Source: Citrobacter freundii
GTDB lineage: Bacteria > Pseudomonadota > Gammaproteobacteria > Enterobacterales > Enterobacteriaceae
Length of the DNA stretch: 64,000 nt
Assembly: GCF_029717145.1 (NCBI RefSeq)
Contig: NZ_CP099222.1
Location: forward strand, 3,534,001-3,598,000
Direction of reading: 5' to 3'
Below are positions 22,819 to 33,208 of the stretch, piece by piece. The position numbers and the translations under genes were made by a program. The notes below the pieces were generated by a model. It saw only the letters and a program-made list of their open reading frames with translations. It had not been told where the DNA came from and made no database searches. The first letter of the stretch is position 1. Each line of letters starts with the position of its first letter.

Positions 22819-24693
22819 TTATTGCTGCTGCTCCAGCGCGTCACCGACTTTAATTTTTGCCGCTTTACGCAGGTTACTCATCAGCGCTTCGAAGACAATC
22901 TGCGCGTTGTTCTGAGTAATCCCCTGAACCATTGCTTTCTTCTGCTCTTCTGGCATCGAACCCGCTTTCACCGCGTCGAGCGCCAGCAGAACAACGTTGC
23001 CCTGCATATCGTTCGCTACGCCGTAGCTCGGCTTGTCATTCGCCGGCAGCGCCAGACCAAACGCCGCCTGGCTCAGCGGATCCTGACCTGTACGGCTCAG
23101 GGTTTTCGCTTCACCAAAACTCAGACCTGCCGCTTTCATTGCTTCATCGCCTTTACCGGCTTTCAGCGCAGCCAGCAGTTTGTCGGCATCCAGCTTCGCT
23201 TGCTGCTCTGCTTTGTTATGCTTAACAAGCGCGGTTACCTGATCTTTCACTTCAGCCAGCGGCTTAACAGCTTCCGCTTTGTGCTCTGCAATACGCAGCA
23301 CAAACGCGCGATCGCCATCCACGGTGATGATGTCAGAGTTGCTGCCCGGAGTGCCATTCTCACCAACCAGGCCACCATTGAAAATGATGTCTGAAACCGG
23401 TTTGAAATTCAGCTCTTCAGGCAGGCTGTCACGGCTAAACCAGCCCGTTTCAACGGCTTTCATACCCGCTGCCTGCTCAGCCCCCGCGAGGGATTCGTTA
23501 TCGTTGCTTGCCGCATCGCTGACTTTCTGCTGCAGCGCATAGTAGGCATCCAGCGCTTTTTCCTGCTTCACTTTCGCCGCAATCTCGTCACGTGCTTCGC
23601 TCAGCGGTTTAACCTGCGCTGGCTGGACATCATCAAGACGAGCAACCAGGAAACCCACAGAAGACTTGATCACGCCTGACAGTTGGCCTTTTTCTTTCAG
23701 ACCCGCATTCTTCAGCTCTTCTGGCGTGGTGGATTCTTCCAGCCATCCCATATCACCGCCGTTACGGGCAGAGATAATGTCGGCGGATTTTTCCTTCGCC
23801 AGGGCGGCAAAATCACCACCTTTGTTCAGCGCATCCAGTACCGCTTTGGCTTCATCTTCCGTTTTGGTCTGGATGATGCTGTAGCGATTACGCTGCGGTT
23901 GAGTGAACTGATCCTGATGCTGGTCATAATAAGACTGAATATCCGCATCGCTGGCTGTTTCCTGCATAGCTGCAGCATCCAGCTTGATGTAGCTCACACG
24001 GAACTGCTCCGGCATCATAAAGTGGTTTTTATTCTGCTCGTAGTAGCTGGCAACTTCCTGCTCGGAAACCGACTGTTTCGCTGCAAGTGCGTTGACGTCA
24101 ATAGTCGCTTCACGCACGATACGCTGCTGTGCAACCAGCGCCGCCAGTTCGTCCGTTTCACCCTTCAGCATGAACTCTGTCCCGGCTACGCCGTTGATCA
24201 ACTGCTGGGTGGTGAGCTGGTTACGCAGCGCCTGAGCATACTGGTCTGCGGTCATCCCCATCTGATTTACAATTGCGTTATAGCGGTTGTTATCAAATTT
24301 ACCGTCAACCTGGAAAGCAGGCGTTGAGAGGATAGCCTGTTTAACCTGCTCATCGCTGATGCTGAGCTTCAGTTCGCGAGAGTATTGGTCCAGCAGCGCT
24401 TCGTCTACCAGACGATTCAGCACCTGCTGACGCAGCGTTTTCATGTAGCCTTCATTCGCCGCCAGCTCAGAGAACTGATCGCCCAGCTGCTGCTGCATGC
24501 GATTACGTTCACTGTTAAACGCATTCTCAAACTGCCCGCGGCTAATTTCCTGGCCATTCACTTTTGCGGCGTAGTTGTTGCTTCCGCCAATCAGGTAACC
24601 ACTCACGCCGGTCAAAATGAACGACACGATAATGATACCGAAAATAATCTTGAGCACGAGACTGTTAGCAGCCGTGCGTAAGCTGTCCATCAT
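22819..24693 (-). CDS. ppiD: PpiD, periplasmic SecYEG-associated chaperone
   Basis: PpiD (624 aa) is anchored by an N-terminal helix (about 12-35, LVLKIIFGIIIVSFILTGVS) with the rest in the periplasm. A SurA-like N-terminal region (about 36-260) leads to a parvulin-type domain (about 265-355, NRYSIIQTKTEDEAKAVLDA to SVGFLVARLD) that in E. coli has lost isomerase activity. It assists proteins leaving the SecYEG channel. It follows hupB in the same direction after 203 bases. Confidence 0.97.
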   Translation of the reverse strand: MMDSLRTAANSLVLKIIFGIIIVSFILTGVSGYLIGGSNNYAAKVNGQEISRGQFENAFNSERNRMQQQLGDQFSELAANEGYMKTLRQQVLNRLVDEALLDQYSRELKLSISDEQVKQAILSTPAFQVDGKFDNNRYNAIVNQMGMTADQYAQALRNQLTTQQLINGVAGTEFMLKGETDELAALVAQQRIVREATIDVNALAAKQSVSEQEVASYYEQNKNHFMMPEQFRVSYIKLDAAAMQETASDADIQSYYDQHQDQFTQPQRNRYSIIQTKTEDEAKAVLDALNKGGDFAALAKEKSADIISARNGGDMGWLEESTTPEELKNAGLKEKGQLSGVIKSSVGFLVARLDDVQPAQVKPLSEARDEIAAKVKQEKALDAYYALQQKVSDAASNDNESLAGAEQAAGMKAVETGWFSRDSLPEELNFKPVSDIIFNGGLVGENGTPGSNSDIITVDGDRAFVLRIAEHKAEAVKPLAEVKDQVTALVKHNKAEQQAKLDADKLLAALKAGKGDEAMKAAGLSFGEAKTLSRTGQDPLSQAAFGLALPANDKPSYGVANDMQGNVVLLALDAVKAGSMPEEQKKAMVQGITQNNAQIVFEALMSNLRKAAKIKVGDALEQQQ

Positions 24694-24835
24694 GGTGTAA
24701 CCACACTCCGCTGTAGGTGACTGTATACCTCACGCAGCATAGCGTTTTCTGAACGCTGCGTGGAAAGGTCTATTGTGACAAGAAACTGGGGCGATTGTCA
24801 GCCCACAACACATAGAAAGTCCCGGAATCACAAAT

Positions 24836-24864
24836 AAAAAAGGCACATCTGTTGATGCGCCCTT
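24836..24864 (-). terminator. Terminator of hupB
   Basis: On the minus strand GGGCGCATC-aaca-GATGTGCC is followed by six T residues, 33 bases after the hupB stop. Confidence 0.8.
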
Positions 24865-24896
24865 GTACTTAGTCACATCCCCAAAGGGGGAATCAC

Positions 24897-25169
24897 TTAG
24901 TTTACCGCGTCTTTCAGTGCTTTACCTGCACGGAAACCCGGTACTTTAGCCGCGGCGATAGTGATCTCTTTACCAGTTTGCGGGTTGCGACCAGTACGGG
25001 CAGCACGCTCTTTAACGGCAAAAGTACCAAAACCTACCAGCGCTACGTCATCACCTTCTTTCAGGGATTCGGTAACAGAAGCAATAATTGCATCTAACGC
25101 ACGTCCAGCCGCAGCTTTAGAGATATCAGCCCCTGCAGCAATTTTGTCGATCAGTTGAGATTTATTCAC
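24897..25169 (-). CDS. hupB: HU beta subunit, nucleoid-associated protein
   Basis: HupB (90 aa) forms HU dimers with HupA and bends and compacts DNA without sequence specificity. The sequence starts [20 protein letters not shown] and has the flexible DNA-clasping arm [20 protein letters not shown]. It follows lon, separated by the lon terminator, as in E. coli. The AGGAAGAG ribosome site is strong, fitting an abundant protein. Confidence 0.99.
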   Translation of the reverse strand: MNKSQLIDKIAAGADISKAAAGRALDAIIASVTESLKEGDDVALVGFGTFAVKERAARTGRNPQTGKEITIAAAKVPGFRAGKALKDAVN

Positions 25170-25308
25170 TCTTCTCTTCCTCTTTATAATTTATATCGCA
25201 CCTGAATCCTTCAAAGTGCGAACGCGCAGCAGTTATATCAGGCCTGCCATGCCCTTACAACACCCGTTAATGATGGCAAGCCTAATCCGTCATCTAAATT
25301 AGCTATAC

Positions 25309-25344
25309 AAAAAAAGGCTGGCAAGCCCGAAATGGCCTGCCAGC
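25309..25344 (-). terminator. Terminator of lon
   Basis: On the minus strand GGCTGGCAGGCC and GGGCTTGCCAGCC form a long GC-rich hairpin followed by seven or more T residues, 34 bases after the lon stop. Confidence 0.9.
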
Positions 25345-25377
25345 CCTGTTTTTATTGACGCTCTTTGCGCGAGGTCA

Positions 25378-27732
25378 CTATTTTGCCGTCACAACCTGCA
25401 TACCTGAAGGTTCGTTTTGCAGTGCCAGAGTCAGAACTTCCTCAATGCGCTTCACCGGATGGATGTCCAGATCGGCGAGAACGTTGTCCGGAATCTCTTC
25501 CAGGTCACGTTTGTTTTCATCAGGAATTAAGACCGTTTTGATACCACCACGGTGTGCTGCCAGCAGTTTTTCTTTCAAACCACCGATCGGCAAAACCTGA
25601 CCACGCAGGGTGATCTCGCCGGTCATGGCAACATCCGCACGAACCGGGTTACCGGTCAGGCACGATACCAGTGCGGTACACATAGCAATACCTGCGCTTG
25701 GACCATCTTTCGGCGTTGCCCCTTCAGGGACGTGAACGTGAATATCACGTTTTTCGTAGAAGTCCGGGTTAATACCCAGTTTCTCCGCACGTGCGCGTAC
25801 CACGGTCAGCGCTGCCTGAATGGATTCCTGCATCACTTCGCCCAGAGAACCGGTGTAGGTCAGCTTGCCTTTACCCGGCACACAGGCGGTTTCGATGGTC
25901 AGCAGATCGCCACCCACTTCAGTCCACGCCAGACCAGTGACCTGACCTACGCGGTTTTCGTTGTCCGCACGACCGTAGTCAAAGCGCTGCACACCCAGGT
26001 AGTCGTGCAGGTTATCGCCATTAATCTCGATATGTTTCAGTGACTTATCAAGCAATAGTTGTTTCACCGCTTTGCGGCACAGTTTGGAGATTTCACGCTC
26101 CAGACTACGCACGCCCGCTTCACGGGTGTAGTAACGAATAATGCCCACAATGGCGCTATCGTCGACCGTCAGTTCACCTTTTTTCAGCGCGTTACGCTCA
26201 ATCTGCTTCGGCAGCAGGTGGCGTTTAGCAATATTCAGCTTCTCGTCTTCGGTATAACCGGACAGACGGATCACTTCCATACGATCCAGCAGCGGTGCCG
26301 GAATGTTCATGGAGTTAGAGGTCGCAACAAACATCACGTCGCTGAGATCGTAGTCCACTTCCAGGTAGTGATCGCTGAACGCCACGTTCTGTTCGGGATC
26401 CAGCACTTCAAGCAGTGCGGACGCCGGATCGCCACGCATGTCGGAAGACATTTTGTCGATCTCATCGAGCAGGAACAGCGGGTTTTTAACGCCCACCTTG
26501 GCCATTTTCTGGATCAGTTTGCCCGGCATTGAACCGATATAGGTCCGGCGGTGACCGCGGATTTCCGCTTCGTCACGCACGCCACCCAGCGCCATACGGA
26601 TGTATTTACGCCCGGTCGCTTTAGCAATGGACTGCCCCAGAGAGGTTTTACCCACCCCCGGCGGCCCTACCAGGCACAGGATCGGCCCCTTGATTTTGTT
26701 GACTCGGCTTTGAACCGCAAGATACTCAAGGATGCGGTCTTTCACGCGCTCCAGACCATAATGATCGGTATCGAGAATCTCCTGCGCCTGACGCAGGTCT
26801 TTTTTGACCTTGCTACGCGCGTTCCACGGTACCTGCACCATCCAGTCGATGTAGCCGCGAACCACGGTCGCTTCTGCCGACATCGGAGACATCATTTTCA
26901 GCTTCTGCAGTTCTGCTTCCGCTTTCTCTTTTGCCTCTTTCGGCATTTTCGCCGCGTCGATTTTACGTTTCAGCGCTTCGTTTTCATCCGGCGCGTCGTC
27001 CATCTCGCCGAGTTCTTTCTGAATGGCTTTCATTTGCTCGTTCAGATAGTACTCACGCTGGGACTTCTCCATCTGCTTTTTCACGCGATTGCGAATACGC
27101 TTCTCAACCTGCAGCAGATCGATTTCAGATTCCATCATTGCCATCAGATATTCCAGACGTTCGTTAACGTCTGACATCTCCAGCACGGACTGCTTATCCG
27201 CCAGTTTTAGTGGCATGTGCGCAGCGATGGTGTCCGCCAGGCGTGCAGGATCGTCAATGCTATTAAGCGACGTCAGCACTTCTGGTGGGATTTTCTTGTT
27301 CAGCTTGATATAGCCTTCGAACTGGCTGATTGCGGTACGCACCAGCACTTCCTGTTCGCGCTCATCAATGGCCGGCGAATCAAGGTACTCCGCTTTCGCA
27401 GAGAAATGCTCACCGTTATCAGACAGCGCAGAAATACGCGCGCGCTGTAACCCCTCGACCAGCACCTTTACGGTGCCGTCAGGCAGTTTCAGCATCTGCA
27501 AAATAGAGGCCACGGTCCCGACGGTGAAAAGATCGTTTACACCCGGCTCATCCGTTGATGCTTCTTTCTGTGCGACCAGCATGATTTTTTTATCATGGTC
27601 CATGGCCGCTTCCAGACAACGGATAGATTTTTCCCGCCCTACAAATAAGGGTATGACCATGTGCGGATAAACCACCACATCGCGCAACGGCAATACGGGG
27701 ATTTCAATGCGTTCAGAACGCTCAGGATTCAT
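25378..27732 (-). CDS. lon: Lon ATP-dependent protease
   Basis: Lon (784 aa, same length as E. coli) degrades misfolded proteins and regulators such as SulA and RcsA. The N-terminal LON substrate domain ([20 protein letters not shown]) precedes an AAA+ module with Walker [10 protein letters not shown] and Walker B FLLDEIDK, and a Ser/Lys protease domain with the catalytic Ser in DGPSAGIAM (Ser679 by E. coli numbering) and Lys in [10 protein letters not shown]. The start at 27732 matches family length; 36 more in-frame codons upstream overlap the promoter and are rejected. A heat-shock promoter precedes it. Confidence 0.98.
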   Translation of the reverse strand: MNPERSERIEIPVLPLRDVVVYPHMVIPLFVGREKSIRCLEAAMDHDKKIMLVAQKEASTDEPGVNDLFTVGTVASILQMLKLPDGTVKVLVEGLQRARISALSDNGEHFSAKAEYLDSPAIDEREQEVLVRTAISQFEGYIKLNKKIPPEVLTSLNSIDDPARLADTIAAHMPLKLADKQSVLEMSDVNERLEYLMAMMESEIDLLQVEKRIRNRVKKQMEKSQREYYLNEQMKAIQKELGEMDDAPDENEALKRKIDAAKMPKEAKEKAEAELQKLKMMSPMSAEATVVRGYIDWMVQVPWNARSKVKKDLRQAQEILDTDHYGLERVKDRILEYLAVQSRVNKIKGPILCLVGPPGVGKTSLGQSIAKATGRKYIRMALGGVRDEAEIRGHRRTYIGSMPGKLIQKMAKVGVKNPLFLLDEIDKMSSDMRGDPASALLEVLDPEQNVAFSDHYLEVDYDLSDVMFVATSNSMNIPAPLLDRMEVIRLSGYTEDEKLNIAKRHLLPKQIERNALKKGELTVDDSAIVGIIRYYTREAGVRSLEREISKLCRKAVKQLLLDKSLKHIEINGDNLHDYLGVQRFDYGRADNENRVGQVTGLAWTEVGGDLLTIETACVPGKGKLTYTGSLGEVMQESIQAALTVVRARAEKLGINPDFYEKRDIHVHVPEGATPKDGPSAGIAMCTALVSCLTGNPVRADVAMTGEITLRGQVLPIGGLKEKLLAAHRGGIKTVLIPDENKRDLEEIPDNVLADLDIHPVKRIEEVLTLALQNEPSGMQVVTAK

Positions 27733-27815
27733 AGAGCTCTCTCTTAGTTTAGTGTCCGCCAGGTAATCAGGTGGCATAGCTGTGCTTCTTATTACCACCT
27801 TTAACATGTATGTCA

Positions 27816-27846
27816 GTATATGGGGATGTTTCCCACACATTCAACG
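27816..27846 (-). promoter_or_regulatory. Sigma32 heat-shock promoter of lon
   Basis: On the minus strand GTTGAA (27845-27840) and CCCCATATA (27825-27817), 14 bases apart, match the sigma32 consensus and the known lon promoter. It sits about 85 bases before the start codon. Confidence 0.88.
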
Positions 27847-27863
27847 CCATGTTTACGGAAAAA

Positions 27864-27892
27864 TAAAAGGGGAGATAAAATCCCCCCTTTTT
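27864..27892 (-). terminator. Terminator of clpX
   Basis: The stem AAAGGGGA / TCCCCCCTTT (loop about 7 bases) is followed on the minus strand by TTTTATT. It lies between clpX and the lon promoter. A small RNA, SraA, was reported from this spacer in E. coli, but I cannot identify it here by sequence. Confidence 0.7.
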
Positions 27893-27919
27893 GATTAACC
27901 GATTGTATAAAATGGTTAA

Positions 27920-29194
27920 TTATTCGCCAGATGCCTGCTGCGCTTCCGGCTTACCGTAAATCAGTAATGGCTTGCTCTGACCACCGATAACGGACTCGTC
28001 GATAACCACTTTTTCGACGTCTTCCATAGAAGGCAGATCGTACATGGTGTCGAGCAGTGCAGCTTCAACGATAGAACGCAGACCACGTGCACCGGTTTTA
28101 CGCGCCATCGCTTTCTTGGCGATAGCATCCAGCGCTTCGTCACGGAATTCCAGATCCACACCTTCAAGATTGAACAACGCCTGATACTGCTTGGTCAGGG
28201 CGTTTTTCGGCTCTTTCAGGATTTGGATCAGCGCATCCTCGCTCAGCTCGGTCAACGTTGCCACCACCGGCAGACGTCCGATGAACTCAGGGATCAGACC
28301 AAATTTGATCAGATCTTCCGGCTCAACCTGCGACAGCAGTTCACCTTCGCTGGCTTTATCAGACTGGGCTTTTACCGTCGCGCCAAAACCAATGCCGGAG
28401 CCGGTTTCAACACGGTTAGCAATCACCTTATCCAGACCGGCAAATGCACCGCCACAGATAAACAGGATCTTAGAGGTATCAACCTGCAAGAACTCCTGCT
28501 GCGGATGTTTACGTCCGCCCTGCGGAGGCACAGCAGCAACCGTACCTTCGATCAGTTTCAACAGCGCTTGCTGTACGCCTTCGCCGGAAACATCACGCGT
28601 GATGGACGGGTTGTCTGATTTACGCGAGATCTTGTCGATCTCATCAATATAGACAATGCCGCGCTGCGCTTTCTGTACGTCGTAATCGCACTTCTGCAAC
28701 AATTTCTGAATGATATTTTCAACGTCCTCACCCACATAACCTGCTTCGGTCAGGGTGGTGGCGTCGGCCATAGTGAACGGAACGTCCAGCAGGCGCGCCA
28801 GCGTTTCAGCCAGCAGCGTTTTACCGGAACCCGTCGGGCCGATCAGCAGGATGTTACTTTTGCCCAACTCGACGCCATTGCTGGTGTCGCCGTTGCGCAG
28901 ACGTTTGTAATGGTTGTATACCGCGACCGCCAGCACTTTCTTCGCCTGCTCCTGACCGATAACGTAATCGTCCAGGTGGTTGCGAATTTCATGCGGCGTC
29001 GGCAGCGCACTGCGTTCACGATGCGGTGCGACTTCCTTAATCTCTTCGCGAATGATGTCATTACATAAATCAACACATTCGTCGCAGATATACACGGATG
29101 GTCCGGCAATCAGCTTGCGCACTTCATGCTGGCTTTTGCCGCAAAAAGAGCAGTACAACAATTTGCCCGAGCCATCTTTGCGTTTATCTGTCAT
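27920..29194 (-). CDS. clpX: ClpX, ATPase subunit of the ClpXP protease
   Basis: ClpX (424 aa) unfolds substrates such as ssrA-tagged proteins and feeds them to ClpP. The N-terminal zinc domain has Cys15, Cys18, Cys37 and Cys40. The AAA+ core has Walker A GPTGSGKT, Walker [10 protein letters not shown], the pore loop GYVGEDVE, and the ClpP-docking IGF loop (GSGIGFGAT). It lies downstream of clpP in the same direction; the 251-base spacer contains an ERIC element, longer than needed for a tight operon. Confidence 0.98.
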   Translation of the reverse strand: MTDKRKDGSGKLLYCSFCGKSQHEVRKLIAGPSVYICDECVDLCNDIIREEIKEVAPHRERSALPTPHEIRNHLDDYVIGQEQAKKVLAVAVYNHYKRLRNGDTSNGVELGKSNILLIGPTGSGKTLLAETLARLLDVPFTMADATTLTEAGYVGEDVENIIQKLLQKCDYDVQKAQRGIVYIDEIDKISRKSDNPSITRDVSGEGVQQALLKLIEGTVAAVPPQGGRKHPQQEFLQVDTSKILFICGGAFAGLDKVIANRVETGSGIGFGATVKAQSDKASEGELLSQVEPEDLIKFGLIPEFIGRLPVVATLTELSEDALIQILKEPKNALTKQYQALFNLEGVDLEFRDEALDAIAKKAMARKTGARGLRSIVEAALLDTMYDLPSMEDVEKVVIDESVIGGQSKPLLIYGKPEAQQASGE

Positions 29195-29308
29195 GAGTCA
29201 AAACCTCTTCTTTGTTCTTTGTGCCGCACACGACGACGCAAATGCCATTCTCAGGCGCAAGCCGCTTGTCAGCGTTGTGCCGCCCTTCATTAGTATATAC
29301 ACAAAATC

Positions 29309-29422
29309 ATTCGAGCTACATCGAGGCGGCAACTAAGCGACTCCCCAGGCGCTTACATAAGTAAGTAACTGGGGGGAGCGCTGGCAGCCAACAAAGAGGT
29401 AGCGTGAAGGATGAAGTGTATA
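29309..29422. repeat. ERIC element between clpP and clpX
   Basis: The core tCCCCAGGcGCTTACATAAG with TAAGTaACTGGGGgGAGCG (29342-29380) matches the ERIC central palindrome targeted by the ERIC1R/ERIC2 primers, with a few changes. The flanks ATTCGAG...GGCGGCAAC and GGCAGCCAAC...TGAAGgATGA fit the ends of the roughly 127-bp consensus. Confidence 0.9.
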
Positions 29423-29445
29423 GCGACACACTTGCGTCCTGGGCA

Positions 29446-30069
29446 TCAATTACGATGGGTCAAAATCGAGTCGACCAGACCGTACTCTACTGCTTCAGAA
29501 GCAGAGAGGAAGCGATCGCGCTCGGTGTCACGTTCAATCTGCTCAAGCGATTGACCCGTATGATGCGCCATAAGTTCATTCATGCGCCCTTTCACTTTAA
29601 GGATTTCACGGGCATGAATTTCAATATCCGTTGCCTGGCCCTGGTAACCGCCCAGAGGCTGGTGGATCATGACGCGAGAGTTAGGCAGGCAGAAGCGTTT
29701 ATCTTTTGCCCCTGCAGTCAACAGGAACGCGCCCATTGAGCACGCCTGGCCCATACAAATGGTGCTAACGTCCGGCTTAATAAACTGCATGGTGTCATAG
29801 ATAGACATCCCTGCGGTAATTACCCCACCCGGGGAGTTGATGTACAGGTAGATATCTTTTTCTGGGTTTTCCGCTTCCAGGAACAGCATCTGCGCCACGA
29901 TCAGGTTAGCCATATGGTCTTCGACCTGGCCGGTCAGAAAAATGACGCGTTCCTTAAGTAGACGAGAATAGATATCAAAAGAGCGCTCGCCACGTGAGGT
30001 CTGTTCAATGACCATCGGCACCAGCGCCATATGGGGTGCAAAGTTATCTCGTTCGCCGCTGTATGACAT
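29446..30069 (-). CDS. clpP: ClpP, serine protease subunit of Clp complexes
   Basis: ClpP (207 aa) forms two stacked heptamers that degrade substrates delivered by ClpX or ClpA. The N-terminal propeptide [14 protein letters not shown] is cut autocatalytically before ALVPM. The catalytic triad is seen as Ser in [11 protein letters not shown], His in [10 protein letters not shown] and Asp in [10 protein letters not shown] start at 30069 after AGGAGAC; 39 more upstream codons in frame overlap the promoter. Heat-shock promoter upstream; clpX downstream. Confidence 0.98.
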   Translation of the reverse strand: MSYSGERDNFAPHMALVPMVIEQTSRGERSFDIYSRLLKERVIFLTGQVEDHMANLIVAQMLFLEAENPEKDIYLYINSPGGVITAGMSIYDTMQFIKPDVSTICMGQACSMGAFLLTAGAKDKRFCLPNSRVMIHQPLGGYQGQATDIEIHAREILKVKGRMNELMAHHTGQSLEQIERDTERDRFLSASEAVEYGLVDSILTHRN

Positions 30070-30148
30070 TTCCGTCTCCTGGATAAAATTTGAAAAAACC
30101 TGCTGTGCTGATTGTAACCTTATGGACGGATTATCAGCTAGTCCCTCA

Positions 30149-30178
30149 GTAATGGGTACGACATCGCCATAATTCAAG
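30149..30178 (-). promoter_or_regulatory. Sigma32-type promoter of clpP
   Basis: On the minus strand CTTGAA (30178-30173) is followed after 16 bases by CCCATTAC (30156-30149), close to the sigma32 consensus and to the E. coli clpP promoter. Confidence 0.78.
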
Positions 30179-30250
30179 CATAACAATCTTTTGTTGTAAC
30201 GCTAACACTGAAACGCTGTTTTCGCACCCTTCCCATGCAAAATGCGTGAC

Positions 30251-30283
30251 AAAAAAAAACCCGCCACCGGAAGGTGACGGGCT
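30251..30283 (-). terminator. Terminator of tig
   Basis: On the minus strand GCCCGTCACC-ttcc-GGTGGCGGG is followed by nine T residues, 34 bases after the tig stop. Confidence 0.9.
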
Positions 30284-30316
30284 TATGTGCGAATTTCGTG
30301 CTAAAAACGCGACGAA

Positions 30317-31624
<1,308 letters not shown>

Positions 31625-31762
31625 TCAAAAAATCACAGTGCTCGGTCAACTCTTCTCCGCAAGCACAGGTTGTTGGCTTCGCGGAACCGGGATGTTCTCA
31701 AAATCAATCACATTCCCTGTCGTCAGAATCATCCCGAAGACATTCCGAAAAATAAGACGCGC

Positions 31763-31791
31763 ATTATAGCGGCATCACTTTTATGAGTCGA
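31763..31791 (-). promoter_or_regulatory. Sigma70 promoter of tig
   Basis: On the minus strand a perfect TATAAT (31768-31763) lies 17 bases from TCGACT (31791-31786), a weaker -35. The start codon is about 148 bases downstream. Confidence 0.72.
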
Positions 31792-31884
31792 GAACGGTTA
31801 TCGCGCGTTGCTGCGGCTTTTTTCACAATTCCCGGCTAATTTTTGTCTGAATACTGTACGACTGACTCAGAATTCAGACAAAAT

Positions 31885-31906
31885 AAAACGGCCCGTAGGC
31901 CGTTTT
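31885..31906 (-). terminator. Terminator of bolA
   Basis: The stem AAAACGGCC / GGCCGTTTT with a four-base loop is followed on the minus strand by ATTTTGT, about 55 bases after the bolA stop. Confidence 0.85.
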
Positions 31907-31961
31907 CACATAATCTGTAGCAACATACTGGAAAAGCGCCGGTTGTTGCAAATCCGTTTTT

Positions 31962-32279
31962 CTACGCGATGCTTCCCGCTCCACGACAGGGAGGCGATGC
32001 AAAAATCGTGTCCTGCAACGCTTCCCACTCCTTGGTGGTGTAGGTATGCAGGGCTAACGCATGTACGGTTGTGGAGAGTTCCGCCGTTAACGTACTGTAA
32101 ATCATCCGATGACGATTAAGAAAACGTTCACCTGTAAAGCGATCGCTGACCAGCACAACCTTAAAGTGGCTTTCAGAACCTGCCGGAACATTGTGACGAT
32201 AGCTTTCATCCACAACTTCGAGGAACACGGGTTGGAACGCTGCCCTTAATTTTTCTTCTATTTGCTCACGAATCATCAT
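31962..32279 (-). CDS. bolA: BolA, stress-induced morphogene / redox regulator
   Basis: BolA (105 aa) is a small KH-like protein that binds monothiol glutaredoxins and DNA, and affects cell shape and biofilm under stress. The family core is [13 protein letters not shown] followed by [10 protein letters not shown] with the conserved histidine. Two adjacent ATGs (32279, 32276) follow GGAGG; I take the first. A gearbox-like -10 element lies 47 bases upstream. Confidence 0.97.
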   Translation of the reverse strand: MMIREQIEEKLRAAFQPVFLEVVDESYRHNVPAGSESHFKVVLVSDRFTGERFLNRHRMIYSTLTAELSTTVHALALHTYTTKEWEALQDTIFASPPCRGAGSIA

Positions 32280-32586
32280 GAAATTTTTCCTCCGACAACG
32301 CTGAGATGTCACCCATCCCTTTAAATACTAGCCGCTTTTACCGTTTCCATTACACCTTAGCAACAAAAAATTAGCGTTTATCTGATTTTCTCAGCCAAAC
32401 GAATGAAGTTCACTGATTCAACTGTCCGGTTTATTGCAAAAAGTCCATTTATGGTCTCATCAAAGTAGATAAACGGACAACGCAATGAATTTACATGCGT
32501 TACCCACTTCCCCTCGTCTCTGGCAATGTTATGATGGCGGGAATTTTCTCTAACCATAAAATGTAGATCCACTGAGAACCCCTGGC
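32280..32586. other. Divergent spacer bolA-yajG
   Basis: The 307 bases contain the bolA gearbox promoter on the left and a possible yajG -10 (TATGAT at 32530-32535) on the right. No gene is seen between. Confidence 0.5.
32326..32334 (-). promoter_or_regulatory. Gearbox -10 element of the bolA promoter
   Basis: On the minus strand CGGCTAGTA is the gearbox -10 sequence known from E. coli bolA, linked to sigma-S and slow growth. It occupies the expected place upstream of bolA. Confidence 0.8.
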
Positions 32587-33165
32587 ATGTTTAAAAAAAT
32601 CCTCTTTCCGTTAGTCGCGCTGTTTATGTTAGCTGGATGCGCAACGCCACCGACCACCATTGACGTTTCGCCAAAAATTACCCTGCCGCAGCAGGACCCT
32701 AGCCTGATGGGTGTGACCCTCAGCATTAATGGGGCCGATCAGCGTCAGGATCAGGCTCTGGCCAAAGTCACCCGCGACAATCAACTGGTAACGCTGACTG
32801 CATCCCGCGATCTGCGTTTCCTGCTGCAAGAAGTGCTGGAAAAACAGATGACCGCACGCGGTTATATGATTGGTCCAAACGGTGCTGTTAACCTGCAAAT
32901 CATCGTGAGCCAGCTGTACGCCGACGTGTCTCAGGGTAGCGTGCGTTACAACATCGCCACCAAGGCAGACATCGCCATTATTGCTACCGCAGCCAACGGC
33001 AACAAGATGACCAAAAACTACCGCGCAAGCTATTCTGTTGAAGGCGCGCTGCAGGCCTCTAACAAAAATATTGCTGATGCCGTTAACAGCGTCCTGACCG
33101 ATACCATCGCTGATATGTCTCAGGACACCAGCGTTCACGATTTCATCAAGCAGAACGCACGTTAA
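32587..33165 (+). CDS. yajG: YajG, outer-membrane-type lipoprotein
   Basis: YajG (192 aa) has a signal peptide with lipobox LFMLAGC, lipidated at Cys18; Ala at +2 predicts outer-membrane sorting. The rest is a compact soluble domain with LMGVTLSINGADQRQD and DLRFLLQEVLEKQMTARGYM, of unknown function. It lies 43 bases upstream of ampG, and the two are probably cotranscribed. A hairpin fills that gap. Confidence 0.93.
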   Translation: MFKKILFPLVALFMLAGCATPPTTIDVSPKITLPQQDPSLMGVTLSINGADQRQDQALAKVTRDNQLVTLTASRDLRFLLQEVLEKQMTARGYMIGPNGAVNLQIIVSQLYADVSQGSVRYNIATKADIAIIATAANGNKMTKNYRASYSVEGALQASNKNIADAVNSVLTDTIADMSQDTSVHDFIKQNAR

Positions 33166-33178
33166 TTTCTGCCCTTAT

Positions 33179-33198
33179 GGCCCGGCGCACGTCGGGCC
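33179..33198 (+). promoter_or_regulatory. GC-rich hairpin between yajG and ampG
   Basis: GGCCCG (33179-33184) and CGGGCC (33193-33198) form a hairpin ending ten bases before the ampG ATG. There is no T run, so it is not a classic terminator; it could reduce or time ampG translation or transcription. Function is inferred. Confidence 0.4.
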
Positions 33199-33208
33199 TA
33201 AAGACGCC

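Noticed and set aside
27733-27840. 36-codon N-terminal extension of Lon
   Set aside because: It would cover the sigma32 promoter and lacks conservation; the 784-residue form matches E. coli exactly.
29309-29422. Insertion-sequence remnant between clpP and clpX
   Set aside because: The central palindrome matches ERIC; there is no transposase fragment.
30070-30186. 39-codon N-terminal extension of ClpP
   Set aside because: It overlaps the heat-shock promoter; the known propeptide starts at 30069.
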